A stretch of 47,873 nt of DNA from assembly GCF_014596525.1 (NCBI RefSeq), contig NZ_MSJP01000042.1, positions 1 through 47,873 of the forward strand, read 5' to 3'. This stretch comes from Streptomyces sp. CBMA291 (GTDB lineage Bacteria > Actinomycetota > Actinomycetes > Streptomycetales > Streptomycetaceae). The notes below the pieces were generated by a model that ran no database searches, was not told the origin of the DNA, and worked only from the letters and a program-made list of their open reading frames with translations. Each line of letters opens with the position of its first letter. The stretch's first letter is position 1. Position numbers and translations under genes: made by a program. Below, one piece after another: positions 34,877-42,084 of the stretch.

Positions 34877-34949
34877 TGGAGGCAGGAGGGGCGCGTGCGT
34901 CCGGCTGTTACGGGCGGGGGCGGCGGGCCCTGCCGGCGGGGCGCCGGGT

Positions 34950-35006
34950 TCTCACGGCGGGCCCTACCGGCCGGGACCGTGGGCTCTCACGGCGGGCCCT
35001 ACCGGC
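34950..35006. repeat. 35-bp-spaced direct repeat at a gene end
   Basis: TCTCACGGCGGGCCCTACCG occurs at 34950 and again at 34985. The second copy covers the last codons and stop of the small membrane protein gene. Confidence 0.75.
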
Positions 35007-35253
35007 GGTCGGCCTGGCCGAGGACGAGGCGGGTGAGTACGCCGACAGCCAGCAGCGTTCCGCCGAGGAACAGGCCGATGACGCCGAGCACCCCGGCGGG
35101 CTGGCCCGATTCGCCCGCCGCCGTGTTCGCGGTGAGGGCGCCGACGATCAGCAGCAGGGACACGAGGGCGGTGAGCCCGCCGATGCCCCGGACGGCTTGG
35201 AGGAAGACGGTCCGCGTGCGGCTCGCGGGGGCCGTGCGGTCGGTCGGGTTCAT
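34999..35253 (-). CDS. Small two-helix membrane protein
   Basis: 84 residues from the ATG at 35253 with a perfect GAGGAGGTCACC. Two hydrophobic helices (LTALVSLLLIVGALTA, and VLGVIGLFLGGTLLAVGVL) with a short Gly/Pro-containing loop; basic N-terminus. No family recognised. Its promoter shares the triple operator with the ABC transporter, so it is probably part of the same envelope response. Confidence 0.8.
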   Translation of the reverse strand: MNPTDRTAPASRTRTVFLQAVRGIGGLTALVSLLLIVGALTANTAAGESGQPAGVLGVIGLFLGGTLLAVGVLTRLVLGQADRR

Positions 35254-35321
35254 GGTGACCTCCTCGGTTCGGGTGCGCTCAGGGTGCGCTCCGGGTGTAC
35301 GTCGAAGAGTGCCGGAGGAAC

Positions 35322-35388
35322 GTATCGGGGCCTGGGCCACGGTGTATCGGGGGCCGCTCCACTGTGTACCGACCTCCACCGTGTACCG
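35322..35388 (-). promoter_or_regulatory. Triple 22-bp-phased operator upstream of the small membrane protein
   Basis: GTATCG at 35322-35327, GTATCG at 35344-35349 and GTACCG at 35366-35371, again exactly 22 bp apart. An additional GTACCG follows 17 bp later at 35383-35388. Confidence 0.75.
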
Positions 35389-35470
35389 CCCTCCGACCTC
35401 CACCGTCCACCGTGCACGGCCCTCCGACCTCCGACCTCCGACCTCCACCGTCCACCGTGTACCGACCGGA
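35360..35470. repeat. Short degenerate repeats of CCGACCTCCACCGTGTACCG type
   Basis: Irregular tandem copies of CCTCCGACCTCC and CCACCGTGTACCG units between the operator and the end of the histidine kinase gene. They appear to have expanded from the GTGTACCG operator half-site. Confidence 0.65.
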
Positions 35471-35492
35471 CGACGGATCCGCCCCCCTCACC

Positions 35493-36788
35493 TCAGCCGG
35501 GCAGCCGCAGGGTGGCGACGGCGCCGCCGTCCGGTGCGTTGGACAGCCGGAGGTCGGCGCCGAGGACGCGGGCCTGGCCGAAGGCGATGGTGAGTCCGAG
35601 GCCGTGGCCCGTACCGCGTTCCCGGGCGCCGGTGTGGAAGCGGCGCGGGCCGTGCGCGAGGAGGTCGGCGGGGAAGCCGGGGCCGTGGTCGCGGACGACG
35701 ACCGTCCGCCCGTCGACGGTGACCCGGACGGGGGCGCCGCCGTGCCGGTGGGCGTTGACGACGAGATTGCCGATGATCCGCTCCAGGCGGCGGGGGTCGG
35801 TCTCCACGGTCCGCGTCGGGCCCTGGCCGGTGACGTCGACGACTTCCGCCTCGAACCCCGTACGGGCCACGGCGTCGGTCACCACGGCGGCGAGCGGGAC
35901 CCGGGCGTGGACCGGCTGTTCGGCGCCCGCGTCGAGCCGGGAGATCTCCAGGAGGTCCTCGACGAGGGCGCGCAGGTCGCGGATCCGGGCCCGCAGCAGG
36001 TCCTCGGTCTCCCCGTGCGGCAGGAGGTCGGTGGCGGCCAGCAACCCGCCGACGGGGGTGCGGAGTTCATGTGCCACGTCGGCGGTGAACCGGCGCTCGG
36101 TGCGCAGTCGCTGGGCGAGGGTGTCGGCCATCCGGTCGACGGTGGCGGCGATGTCCGCGACCTCGTCGTCGCCCTTGGTGGGCCCCGAGCGGGCGTCGAG
36201 GTCCCCGGCGGAGATCCGGGCCGCCGTCTCGGCGACGTGGCCGAGTCGGCGGGCGAGGAGCCCGGCGCCGTACACGGCCAGGGGGGTGGCCGCCGCGAGC
36301 GCGAGGAGCGAGGCGACGACCATGGCCGCGTCGAGCCGGGAGAGGTTGGCGTGGTCGGGGCCGAGGTTGATCTGCACGGCGAGGACGGGGCTGCCGGGTC
36401 CGCCGGTCCGCTGGGCGGCCCAGGCGCTCGGCCCCACGTTTCCCTCGACGTGCGGATCGTAGGCGGTGTGCCGGGCGGCGTCGGCCGGGTCGCGCAGGGC
36501 GGCGGGCAGGTCGTCGGGATCGAGGAGGGCGCCGTCGGTGAGGACACCGGTGCGCCGGTAGACGTCCATGGCCGCGTACACGGTGTTGAACGCCCGTGCC
36601 TCGCCGCGCCAGCGGATGTCGTGCGCGGTCCACAGATGGACGAGGACGCCGACCGCCGCGACCACGAGCAGGGCGGTGGCGGCGGCGAGCGCGGCGATCT
36701 TCCAGCGCAGCGAGGTGCGGCGGGGCCGGCGCGGGGGCGAAGGCCGGGGCGGCCGGGGCCGGGGCCGACGGGTGGCGGGCACGGTCAC
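35493..36788 (-). CDS. Sensor histidine kinase
   Basis: 431 residues from a GTG at 36788 that overlaps the regulator's stop by four bases (GTGA). Arg/Pro-rich cytoplasmic start, transmembrane helix about 29-52, an extracytoplasmic sensor of about 100 residues, second helix about 153-177, HAMP, H-box RRFTADVAHELRTPVGG with His240, N-box NLVVNAHRHG and G-boxes DHGPGFPADL and GTGHGLGLTI. A complete orthodox HisKA kinase. The neighbouring transporter and shared operators suggest it senses cell-envelope stress. Confidence 0.95.
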   Translation of the reverse strand: MTVPATRRPRPRPPRPSPPRRPRRTSLRWKIAALAAATALLVVAAVGVLVHLWTAHDIRWRGEARAFNTVYAAMDVYRRTGVLTDGALLDPDDLPAALRDPADAARHTAYDPHVEGNVGPSAWAAQRTGGPGSPVLAVQINLGPDHANLSRLDAAMVVASLLALAAATPLAVYGAGLLARRLGHVAETAARISAGDLDARSGPTKGDDEVADIAATVDRMADTLAQRLRTERRFTADVAHELRTPVGGLLAATDLLPHGETEDLLRARIRDLRALVEDLLEISRLDAGAEQPVHARVPLAAVVTDAVARTGFEAEVVDVTGQGPTRTVETDPRRLERIIGNLVVNAHRHGGAPVRVTVDGRTVVVRDHGPGFPADLLAHGPRRFHTGARERGTGHGLGLTIAFGQARVLGADLRLSNAPDGGAVATLRLPG

Positions 36789-37612
36789 CGCCGGAGCTTG
36801 TATCCGAAGCCCCGGACCGTCTCGATCCGGTCGCGGCCCAGTTTCCGGCGCAGCCGCTGGACGCACAGGTCGACGACGCGGCTGTCGCCGTCCCAGCCGT
36901 ACTCCCAGACGTCCCGCAGCAGGGTGTGGCGTTCCAGGACGACGCCGGGGTGGGCGGCGAACTCCAGGAGGAGCTTGAGTTCGGTCGGGGTGAGGGCGAC
37001 CGGGTGGCCCGCGACGAAGACCTCCATACCGGCGGTGTCGATCCGCAGGTCCCCGAACTCCAGCACGTCCTGGTCGCCGGGCCGGTCCCCGCCGGTGGCC
37101 TGACCACCCCGGGCGGCGGGCGCGTACGTGGCGCGCCGCAGCAGCGAACGCATCCGGGCCACCAGGACGTACGTCTCCACCGGCTTGACGACGTAGTCGT
37201 CGGCGCCCGCCTCAAGACCCGCGACGACATCGAGCCCGTCGCCCCGGGCCGACATCATCAGTACGGGGATCAGGCTGGTCTCCCGGACCCGGCGGCACAG
37301 CCCGATCCCGTCGAGTCCGGGCAGCATCACGTCGAGGATCAGCAGGTCGAAGGGGTGCTCACGGAAGGCTTCGAGCCCGGCGAGCCCGTCGGCGGCGACC
37401 CGCACCTCGTAGCCGTAACGCTCCAGGGCGACGGCGAAGGACCGGCGCATCAGATCGTCGTCCTCGACGAGGAGCACGCGCGCGGTGGAGGCGGTGGAGG
37501 CGGGGGAGGCGGAGGAATCGGCCGAGCCGGTCGGGGTGGTTGAGGCGGATGGGCCGGTTGAGCCGGTTGATCCGGATGGGGTGGGGGGCTCGGGGGAGTC
37601 GGGCGAGGACAA
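36785..37612 (-). CDS. OmpR/PhoB-family response regulator
   Basis: 275 residues from a TTG at 37612, eight bases after AGGAG; no ATG or GTG is better placed. Residues 1-43 are a Ser/Thr/Pro/Gly-rich extension encoded by simple repeats. The receiver follows: VLLVEDDDL, phospho-acceptor Asp94 in LILDVMLPGLDG, and DDYVVKPVE. The winged helix is complete (VALTPTELKLLLEFAAHPG, SRVVDLCVQRLRRKLGRD, TVRGFGYKLRR). Likely binds the 22-bp-phased sites upstream of the ABC and small membrane protein genes. Confidence 0.93.
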   Translation of the reverse strand: MSSPDSPEPPTPSGSTGSTGPSASTTPTGSADSSASPASTASTARVLLVEDDDLMRRSFAVALERYGYEVRVAADGLAGLEAFREHPFDLLILDVMLPGLDGIGLCRRVRETSLIPVLMMSARGDGLDVVAGLEAGADDYVVKPVETYVLVARMRSLLRRATYAPAARGGQATGGDRPGDQDVLEFGDLRIDTAGMEVFVAGHPVALTPTELKLLLEFAAHPGVVLERHTLLRDVWEYGWDGDSRVVDLCVQRLRRKLGRDRIETVRGFGYKLRR

Positions 37613-37885
37613 GAGGGCGGCTCCTGTTCGTGCGAGGGGGGCGGAGGACCCTGGCCCCCGTACACCGGTCGCGGGCGCGGCCACGCCACGACCGGAACAA
37701 TACGGCAGAGAGCGGACACCCCTCCGTGCCGCCGCCACCCCGGGAAACCGCCGCCGCCACCCTCGAACCCAAGAGAAACCCCAGGTGAGACCAGATGAGA
37801 CCAGGTGCGCCCTCCCCCGAAAGTCCCGCACGGCCCGCCCTCCCGGCTCCCCTCCGATACGGTCCCGAGCGCTGCCCGACACGCG
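37613..37885. other. Intergenic promoter region of the two-component system
   Basis: No gene seen. The upstream region of the response regulator must lie here. The 22-bp-phased GTATCG array found at the two target promoters is not visible, so the regulator may not autoregulate by the same site. Confidence 0.5.
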
Positions 37886-37960
37886 ATGGATACACGGGGT
37901 GGATACACGGGGTGGCCAGGAAAAGCGCTTGTCGACAGTGCCCGCTCGCGTCCAGGCTGA
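37886..37960 (+). CDS. Candidate 24-residue leader peptide of the acetyltransferase
   Basis: ATG at 37886 to TGA at 37960, ending PGKALVDSARSRPG. The fossil copy at 26.0 kb keeps the same frame as PGKAVVDSARTRPG; four of the six differing bases within these shared codons are third-position changes, which suggests selection on the peptide. It ends inside a hairpin (CCAGGCT 37952-37958 / AGCCTGG 37965-37971). Antibiotic-resistance genes are often induced by ribosome stalling on such leaders. There is no clear ribosome binding site, and the first codons overlap a 15-bp direct repeat, so the conserved block could instead be a promoter. Confidence 0.35.
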   Translation: MDTRGGYTGWPGKALVDSARSRPG

Positions 37961-38074
37961 CCCGAGCCTGGCCCCGGGTCGGAGGACAGAGGCCAAGGAC
38001 CACCCGAGCGGGCCCCCGTACAGGGATCTCGTACGTCGAAGAGAAAACACGGATGAGTCCGAGGAGGCATAGAG

Positions 38075-38725
38075 ATGAGTCCACTGGTCCCCGCCGACCC
38101 GACCATGCTGCACCCCATGCCCGGCCAGCCCCGGGTGGTCCAGCTGAAGCCGCTGGTCACCTCGCCGTTGATCGAGGTCGGGGAGTACTCGTACTACGAC
38201 GACCCGGATGATCCGACCGCGTTCGAGACGCGCAATGTGCTCTACCACTACGGGCCGGAGAAGCTGGTCATCGGGAAGTTCTGCGCGCTGGGCACGGGCG
38301 TGCGGTTCGTCATGAACGGTGCCAACCACCGTATGGACGGCCCTTCGACCTTCCCCTTCCCCATTCTGGGCGGTTCGTGGGCCGATCACTTCGACCTGCT
38401 GACGGGGCTGCCGGTGCGCGGTGACACCGTCGTCGGCAACGATGTGTGGTTCGGCCACGGTGTCACGGTGATGCCCGGCGTGCGCATCGGCCACGGCGCG
38501 ATCGTCGCGACGGGCGCCGTGGTCGTCTCGGACGTCCCGGACTACGGCGTCGTCGGCGGCAACCCGGCCCGGCTCATCCGTACCCGGTACGCGGACGGGG
38601 ACATCGCCCGGCTCCTCGCGGTGGCCTGGTGGGACTGGCCCGCCGAGCACATCACCGCCCATGTCCGCACCCTGATGTCCGGCAGCGTCGACGACCTGGA
38701 GAAGGCGGCCCCGGCGCGGGCGTAG
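38075..38725 (+). CDS. CatB/Vat-type xenobiotic O-acetyltransferase
   Basis: 216-residue left-handed beta-helix (hexapeptide) acetyltransferase. Family marks are YYDDPDDPTAFETRNVLYHY, LVIGKFCALGTGVRFVMNGA, NHRMDGPSTFPFPILGG, the active-site region VGNDVWFGHGVTVMPGVRIG with the catalytic His in the WFGHG turn, and VVGGNPARLIRTRY. Relatives acetylate chloramphenicol (CatB) or streptogramin A (Vat). GAGGAGG lies before the ATG. The promoter and first codons exist as a decayed copy at 26.0-26.2 kb. Substrate cannot be decided from sequence. Confidence 0.9.
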   Translation: MSPLVPADPTMLHPMPGQPRVVQLKPLVTSPLIEVGEYSYYDDPDDPTAFETRNVLYHYGPEKLVIGKFCALGTGVRFVMNGANHRMDGPSTFPFPILGGSWADHFDLLTGLPVRGDTVVGNDVWFGHGVTVMPGVRIGHGAIVATGAVVVSDVPDYGVVGGNPARLIRTRYADGDIARLLAVAWWDWPAEHITAHVRTLMSGSVDDLEKAAPARA

Positions 38726-38759
38726 AAGCCTTCCACCGTTTTCCCTCCCAAGGAGCGAT

Positions 38760-39179
38760 ATGACAAGCAGATGGACCGAACTGGCCGTCGACTGCCACGA
38801 CCCCGAGCGGCTCGCGGCGTTCTGGTGCGAGGTGCTGGGCTTCACGGTGATCGACCGGTCGGAGGACGCGGTGGAGATCGGCTCGTGGACGCCGACGGTG
38901 GAGGACGTACGGGCCCGCCAGTCGGCCCCCACCCTGGTCTTCCTCCGGGTGCCCGAGGGCAAGACAGTGAAGAACCGGCTGCACCTCGACGTCAGCCCGA
39001 TCGACGACAGCACCGAGGGCGAGGTGACCCGCCTGCTCGCCCTGGGCGCCACCCGAGTGGACGTGGGCCAGGGCCCCGGCCGCAGCTGGGTGGTGATGGC
39101 CGACCCGGAGGGCAACGAGTTCGACGTACTGCGCACGCTGGCACCGGAGAGACGGGAGGCGGGAGAATCACGAGGATAG
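38760..39179 (+). CDS. VOC family protein
   Basis: 139 residues of the glyoxalase-like actinobacterial type: WTELAVDCHDPERLAAFWCE at the start, NRLHLDVSPIDDSTEGEVTR in the middle and VVMADPEGNEFDVLRTL at the end. AAGGAG before the ATG. It starts 34 bases after the acetyltransferase stop and is probably co-transcribed with it, consistent with a small-molecule detoxification pair. Confidence 0.9.
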   Translation: MTSRWTELAVDCHDPERLAAFWCEVLGFTVIDRSEDAVEIGSWTPTVEDVRARQSAPTLVFLRVPEGKTVKNRLHLDVSPIDDSTEGEVTRLLALGATRVDVGQGPGRSWVVMADPEGNEFDVLRTLAPERREAGESRG

Positions 39180-39199
39180 GTTCTCGACAGTACGAGGAT

Positions 39200-39940
39200 T
39201 CAGAGGTACGGGGCGAACGCGGTCTCCAGACGCTCGACGGCATCGTCGTGATCGCGCGCGTGCGGGCGCATCACCCACAGGTCCTCGCGGAAGGGCGTGA
39301 ACCCCAGGGACTGCCAGGTGCGTTGGACGACGGCCTTCTCCCGGGCCTCCCGCGCGGCGTCGTCCCGGTCGCCGTCCGGGAGGTCGATCGGGTAGGGATG
39401 GGTCGCGACGATCGCCGCCTGACCGGCCACCCAGCGGAGCAGGTGGCCGATCAACAACCGGCCGACGCCGCCGAGTCCCCGCCACGCGGGGGCGATCCGG
39501 ACCTGGTCGATGATGACGACCTGGTCGCCGTTGACGAGGCTTTCCTCCAGCTCGGGGTGCAGACCGAGTTCACCGGTCTGCTCGAAGAGCGGGGCGAAGT
39601 GCTCGTAGCCCGCGTCGCGCGAGTCCAGCGATTCGAGGATGCCGTCGATGCGCCACAGGTCCAGCGTGAGGCCGGACATGTCGAGGATCGTCAGCTCCTG
39701 GTACGCACCCCGGGACGACAGGCCCAGCGAGACACCGGGGGCCAGCAGCCGCGCGTTCTCCGCCAGGGCCTCCTCGTCGCCCGGTTCCCGCAGGGGCAGG
39801 ACGGCGCGGCAGTTCCAGTCGAGCCGCGCGGGATCGCCGTGAGCGCCGGACGCGACGAGGGGGGCGGACGAGTGGAAACGTAACTCCAGACGGTCCAGCC
39901 GCGTCACGAGGTCCACCCCGGAGGGCGTGGCATCGGTCAT
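39200..39940 (-). CDS. GNAT-like acetyltransferase
   Basis: 246 residues. The C-terminal half has a GNAT-like core: VVIIDQVRIAPAWRGLGGVG (acetyl-CoA binding R-G-L-G-G-V-G), IGHLLRWVAGQAAIVATHPY and WQSLGFTPFREDLWVM. The N-terminal 110 residues are beta-rich and not recognised. ATG at 39940 with a TAGCGT -10 eight bases upstream indicates a leaderless message. Converges on the VOC gene. Substrate unknown. Confidence 0.75.
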   Translation of the reverse strand: MTDATPSGVDLVTRLDRLELRFHSSAPLVASGAHGDPARLDWNCRAVLPLREPGDEEALAENARLLAPGVSLGLSSRGAYQELTILDMSGLTLDLWRIDGILESLDSRDAGYEHFAPLFEQTGELGLHPELEESLVNGDQVVIIDQVRIAPAWRGLGGVGRLLIGHLLRWVAGQAAIVATHPYPIDLPDGDRDDAAREAREKAVVQRTWQSLGFTPFREDLWVMRPHARDHDDAVERLETAFAPYL

Positions 39941-39948
39941 GGGACCCC

Positions 39949-39954
39949 ACGCTA
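39949..39954 (-). promoter_or_regulatory. -10 TAGCGT of a leaderless promoter
   Basis: TAGCGT on the minus strand, eight bases before the ATG at 39940. Confidence 0.6.
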
Positions 39955-40046
39955 GCCACGGGGCGTGCCTTGCAGGGGGCGATTGAGGAGACGGGCGGGG
40001 ATCCGCGGAGATCGACGGGGATCCGCGGAGCGTCCGGCCCGGGATG

Positions 40047-40760
40047 TCACTGGAGCAGGCTCGTGACCGCCGGAGGGAGGATGCCGCGCAGGTCGGTGAT
40101 GCGGACGTGCCGGGCGTGCGTGGCCGTGAACTCGTGGATCGGGACGTCCGGTGACCCGAAGGCGCTGTGGAAGGTGCGTAGCGCCCCGGGTGAACGGTCA
40201 AGGGCCCAGGCGGCGGTGGAGTTGCTGGAGCGCAGAAAGCGGATGGGTTCGGGGCCGACGACGTAGAGATCGGCCTGCCGACCGGAGCGGTCGGCAGCGA
40301 GCATCGCCAGGTCCTTGAAGGTCTGGCGCTTGCGGGCGGCGTCTGCGCCACGCCACCGGGCGAGTTTGAACTCCGCCACCCGCTGGTCGGTTTCGAGATC
40401 GTACGGCCGACTCGGGTCGTTGCCCGCTCCCAGGGAAGGCCGCTTGACGATCGTCTCGCCTTCATCGAGCACATGAGGGACGGTGAGCATGATCCCTGCG
40501 GCATGGATGAGGTCATTGAGCCGCCCGAGGCTTTCGCGGACGGTGAGCGCGGAGACGAGAAGCTCGGCGCCGACACCACCATCAGCGGCGGCGACAGCCG
40601 CGTGCCGGGCGTCGGCCCCGTGAAGCCGGTGCTCCAGGGCGGCGATCGCCGCCGTCAGTGGCTGCTGGTCGAGGAACTGCGCGAGCACGGCGACCGCCGC
40701 CCCCAGATCCACGGGCGTCGGGGGCTGCGGTCGGCTCTCGGTCTCGTCCACGACGCCCAT
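40047..40760 (-). CDS. Unrecognised protein with a nuclease-like E-x-K motif
   Basis: 237 residues from the ATG at 40760. The N-terminal half is helical (LGAAVAVLAQFLDQQPLTAA, VRESLGRLNDLIHAAG). The C-terminal half contains DLETDQRVAEFKLARWRGAD (Glu130-x-Lys132), then a basic helix RKRQTFKDLAMLAADRSG and a strand ADLYVVG, an order reminiscent of PD-(D/E)XK folds. No family recognised. It begins 45 bases from the decayed tRNA-half repeat and may be cargo of the same array. No good ribosome binding site, so the start is uncertain. Confidence 0.6.
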   Translation of the reverse strand: MGVVDETESRPQPPTPVDLGAAVAVLAQFLDQQPLTAAIAALEHRLHGADARHAAVAAADGGVGAELLVSALTVRESLGRLNDLIHAAGIMLTVPHVLDEGETIVKRPSLGAGNDPSRPYDLETDQRVAEFKLARWRGADAARKRQTFKDLAMLAADRSGRQADLYVVGPEPIRFLRSSNSTAAWALDRSPGALRTFHSAFGSPDVPIHEFTATHARHVRITDLRGILPPAVTSLLQ

Positions 40761-40804
40761 TGTGCCCGGGGGTGGTTTCCTTGGGGATCGGCCTCGGCCC
40801 GTGG

Positions 40805-40847
40805 GCGGACGGCGGGAATCGCGAACTTGCGCCACAAGCTGGGGAAG
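40805..40847 (-). repeat. Decayed fourth copy of the tRNA-Gly 3'-half repeat
   Basis: By-eye alignment with the copy at 41675 gives about 34 matches in 41 positions plus a two-base insertion in what was the T loop. CGGGAATC, TGCGC and CAAGCT are intact. It lies exactly in the gap between two genes. The flanking terminator and arm blocks are not recognisable. Confidence 0.6.
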
Positions 40848-40887
40848 GGCGAGGTCGGGGGGCGGTCGGCTGAGCCTGAAGGGACCG

Positions 40888-41553
40888 CTATCCCAGGACA
40901 CCGAGTTGTCGCTCGGTACGCTCAAGCCAGCTTCGGTACCAGTGCGCGAAGTCGTGCCCGGTCGGCTCGATGCCCCGGTCCATCGGTCGTAGATCCTCCC
41001 AGATGGCACCTCGATACGGGCCCGTCATCACCAGCAGCGACGTATAGCCGCATCCCTGCTCGCTGAGGAACACCGCGCCCGCTCCCTGCGCGTCGTGCAG
41101 CTCCTCGTAGCGCGCCATCCAGGCGGTGTGGGCGTGAAAGAACTCCTCGTCGGTCGCGAAGGATTCCGCCTCGGGCTCCTGAGCGCCGAACGCGTCGAAA
41201 TCGTCCCGCAACGCCTCAGCCTTGAAGGGCCGTCCGGCGTATTCGGCGGTGGTCGGCTGGGTGGAGAGCGCGAGCCCGATGCCACGCCACTGCCACCCGT
41301 CGTCGCCCAAGGACGGTGTCACCAGACCGTAGTGGGGGCCGGCCCCACCTGCTCCGACCTGTAGGAGAAAGCCGCGGTACTGCGCGGGCAGACCGACGCC
41401 CAGGTCCGCTTCCAGCGCCCGGAGCTGCGCCTCGTCCATGACCGTCCCAAGGCGAAAGCCATGCCCCAGCACACCGAAGACCTCGCCGGCTTCCGGGTGT
41501 TCGGCAAGCCGGAGCACCCGGTCCCGCACCCCCACCCAGGTGAACTCGTCCAT
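40888..41553 (-). CDS. SMI1/KNR4 (SUKH) family protein
   Basis: 221 residues with the SUKH core: LRALEADLGVGLPAQYRGFL, LLQVGAGGAGPHYGLV and a C-terminal WEDLRPMDRGIEPTGHDFAH with a YRSWLERTERQL helix. SUKH proteins are common immunity proteins of toxin systems and also occur alone. ATG at 41553, six bases after a TAGCGT -10. It sits between the decayed and first complete tRNA-half repeats as a one-gene module. Confidence 0.88.
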   Translation of the reverse strand: MDEFTWVGVRDRVLRLAEHPEAGEVFGVLGHGFRLGTVMDEAQLRALEADLGVGLPAQYRGFLLQVGAGGAGPHYGLVTPSLGDDGWQWRGIGLALSTQPTTAEYAGRPFKAEALRDDFDAFGAQEPEAESFATDEEFFHAHTAWMARYEELHDAQGAGAVFLSEQGCGYTSLLVMTGPYRGAIWEDLRPMDRGIEPTGHDFAHWYRSWLERTERQLGVLG

Positions 41554-41559
41554 GGGTAC

Positions 41560-41565
41560 ACGCTA
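41560..41565 (-). promoter_or_regulatory. -10 TAGCGT of a leaderless promoter
   Basis: TAGCGT on the minus strand, six bases before the ATG at 41553. Confidence 0.6.
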
Positions 41566-41674
41566 GTGAGACGGCCGGGGGTGGGGGAAGGCGACGAGAG
41601 CGCGTCCCGGGCCGGGGCCGAGAGGGTGAGGGAGGGTACGGAAGACGGCTTCGTCGCCGGACCGGCCGAGCCAG

Positions 41675-41843
41675 GCGGATGACGGGAATCGAACCTGCGC
41701 TGCAAGCTTGGGAATCACCCGGCACTTGGGCCCACTTATGGCCTCTCACCTGCGCGAGCGTTCTGCGCTGGCTGCGGCTGAGCCGCTTCGTCCTGTCCTC
41801 GGCTGACTGCTGTTCACCGTCTCTAGTGGCACGTAGCGGCACG
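41675..41843 (-). repeat. att-like repeat 1: tRNA-Gly(CCC) 3' half plus arm region
   Basis: Minus-strand reading of 41675-41722 gives TTCCCAA (anticodon loop), then a T arm GGTTCGATTCCCG and acceptor strand CATCCGC; the 5' half of the tRNA is absent. Homology to the other copies continues through a CACCTGCG segment (41748) and CTGTT (about 41811) to two GGCACG sites at 41828 and 41838. This is the layout of a tyrosine-recombinase attachment site with core and arm-type sites. Confidence 0.75.
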
Positions 41844-41907
41844 CCCTCTTGGGTGCCGCGCGGGTGCCTCGGTGACCACCTCCTGCCGGGGCGAGACATC
41901 AGATCGG

Positions 41908-41950
41908 GACAACAGCGGAACCTCAGGTCTTGGACCTGGGGCTGCTGTTC
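41908..41950. terminator. Terminator-like palindrome upstream of the Shedu-like gene
   Basis: Imperfect inverted repeat with core CAGGTC-TT-GGACCTG inside AACAGC/GCTGTT arms. It shares the GGACAACA...CAGGTC...GACCTG...GGCT frame with the terminators preceding repeats 2 and 3, suggesting it belongs to the same repeat family although no tRNA half follows it. Nothing else recognisable lies between here and the next gene. Confidence 0.55.
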
Positions 41951-42072
41951 ACCGCTCCCAGGGACATGGTTGGGGCGCGGAGTGCGGAGGGCCCCACCCT
42001 GCGGAGATTCGATTGTTCGAGCCGGTCCGGCCACGATCTACTCAACCCGGCGCCGTTTTCAGTGCCTCCCCC

Positions 42073-42078
42073 TAAGGT
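42073..42078 (+). promoter_or_regulatory. -10 element of the Shedu-like gene
   Basis: TAAGGT six bases before the ATG at 42085, with no ribosome binding site between: another probable leaderless start. Confidence 0.55.
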
Positions 42079-42084
42079 CACCGC

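Noticed and set aside
30697..36462. Very long plus-strand open frame (over 1900 codons)
   Set aside because: Only its first 115 codons (the aldo/keto reductase remnant) resemble protein; the rest is antisense to the ABC permease, ATPase and kinase genes.
37886..37912. GTATCC direct repeat as a further site of the 22-bp-phased operator
   Set aside because: The spacing is about 15 bp, the last base differs, and the orientation relative to the gene is opposite to the two confirmed arrays.
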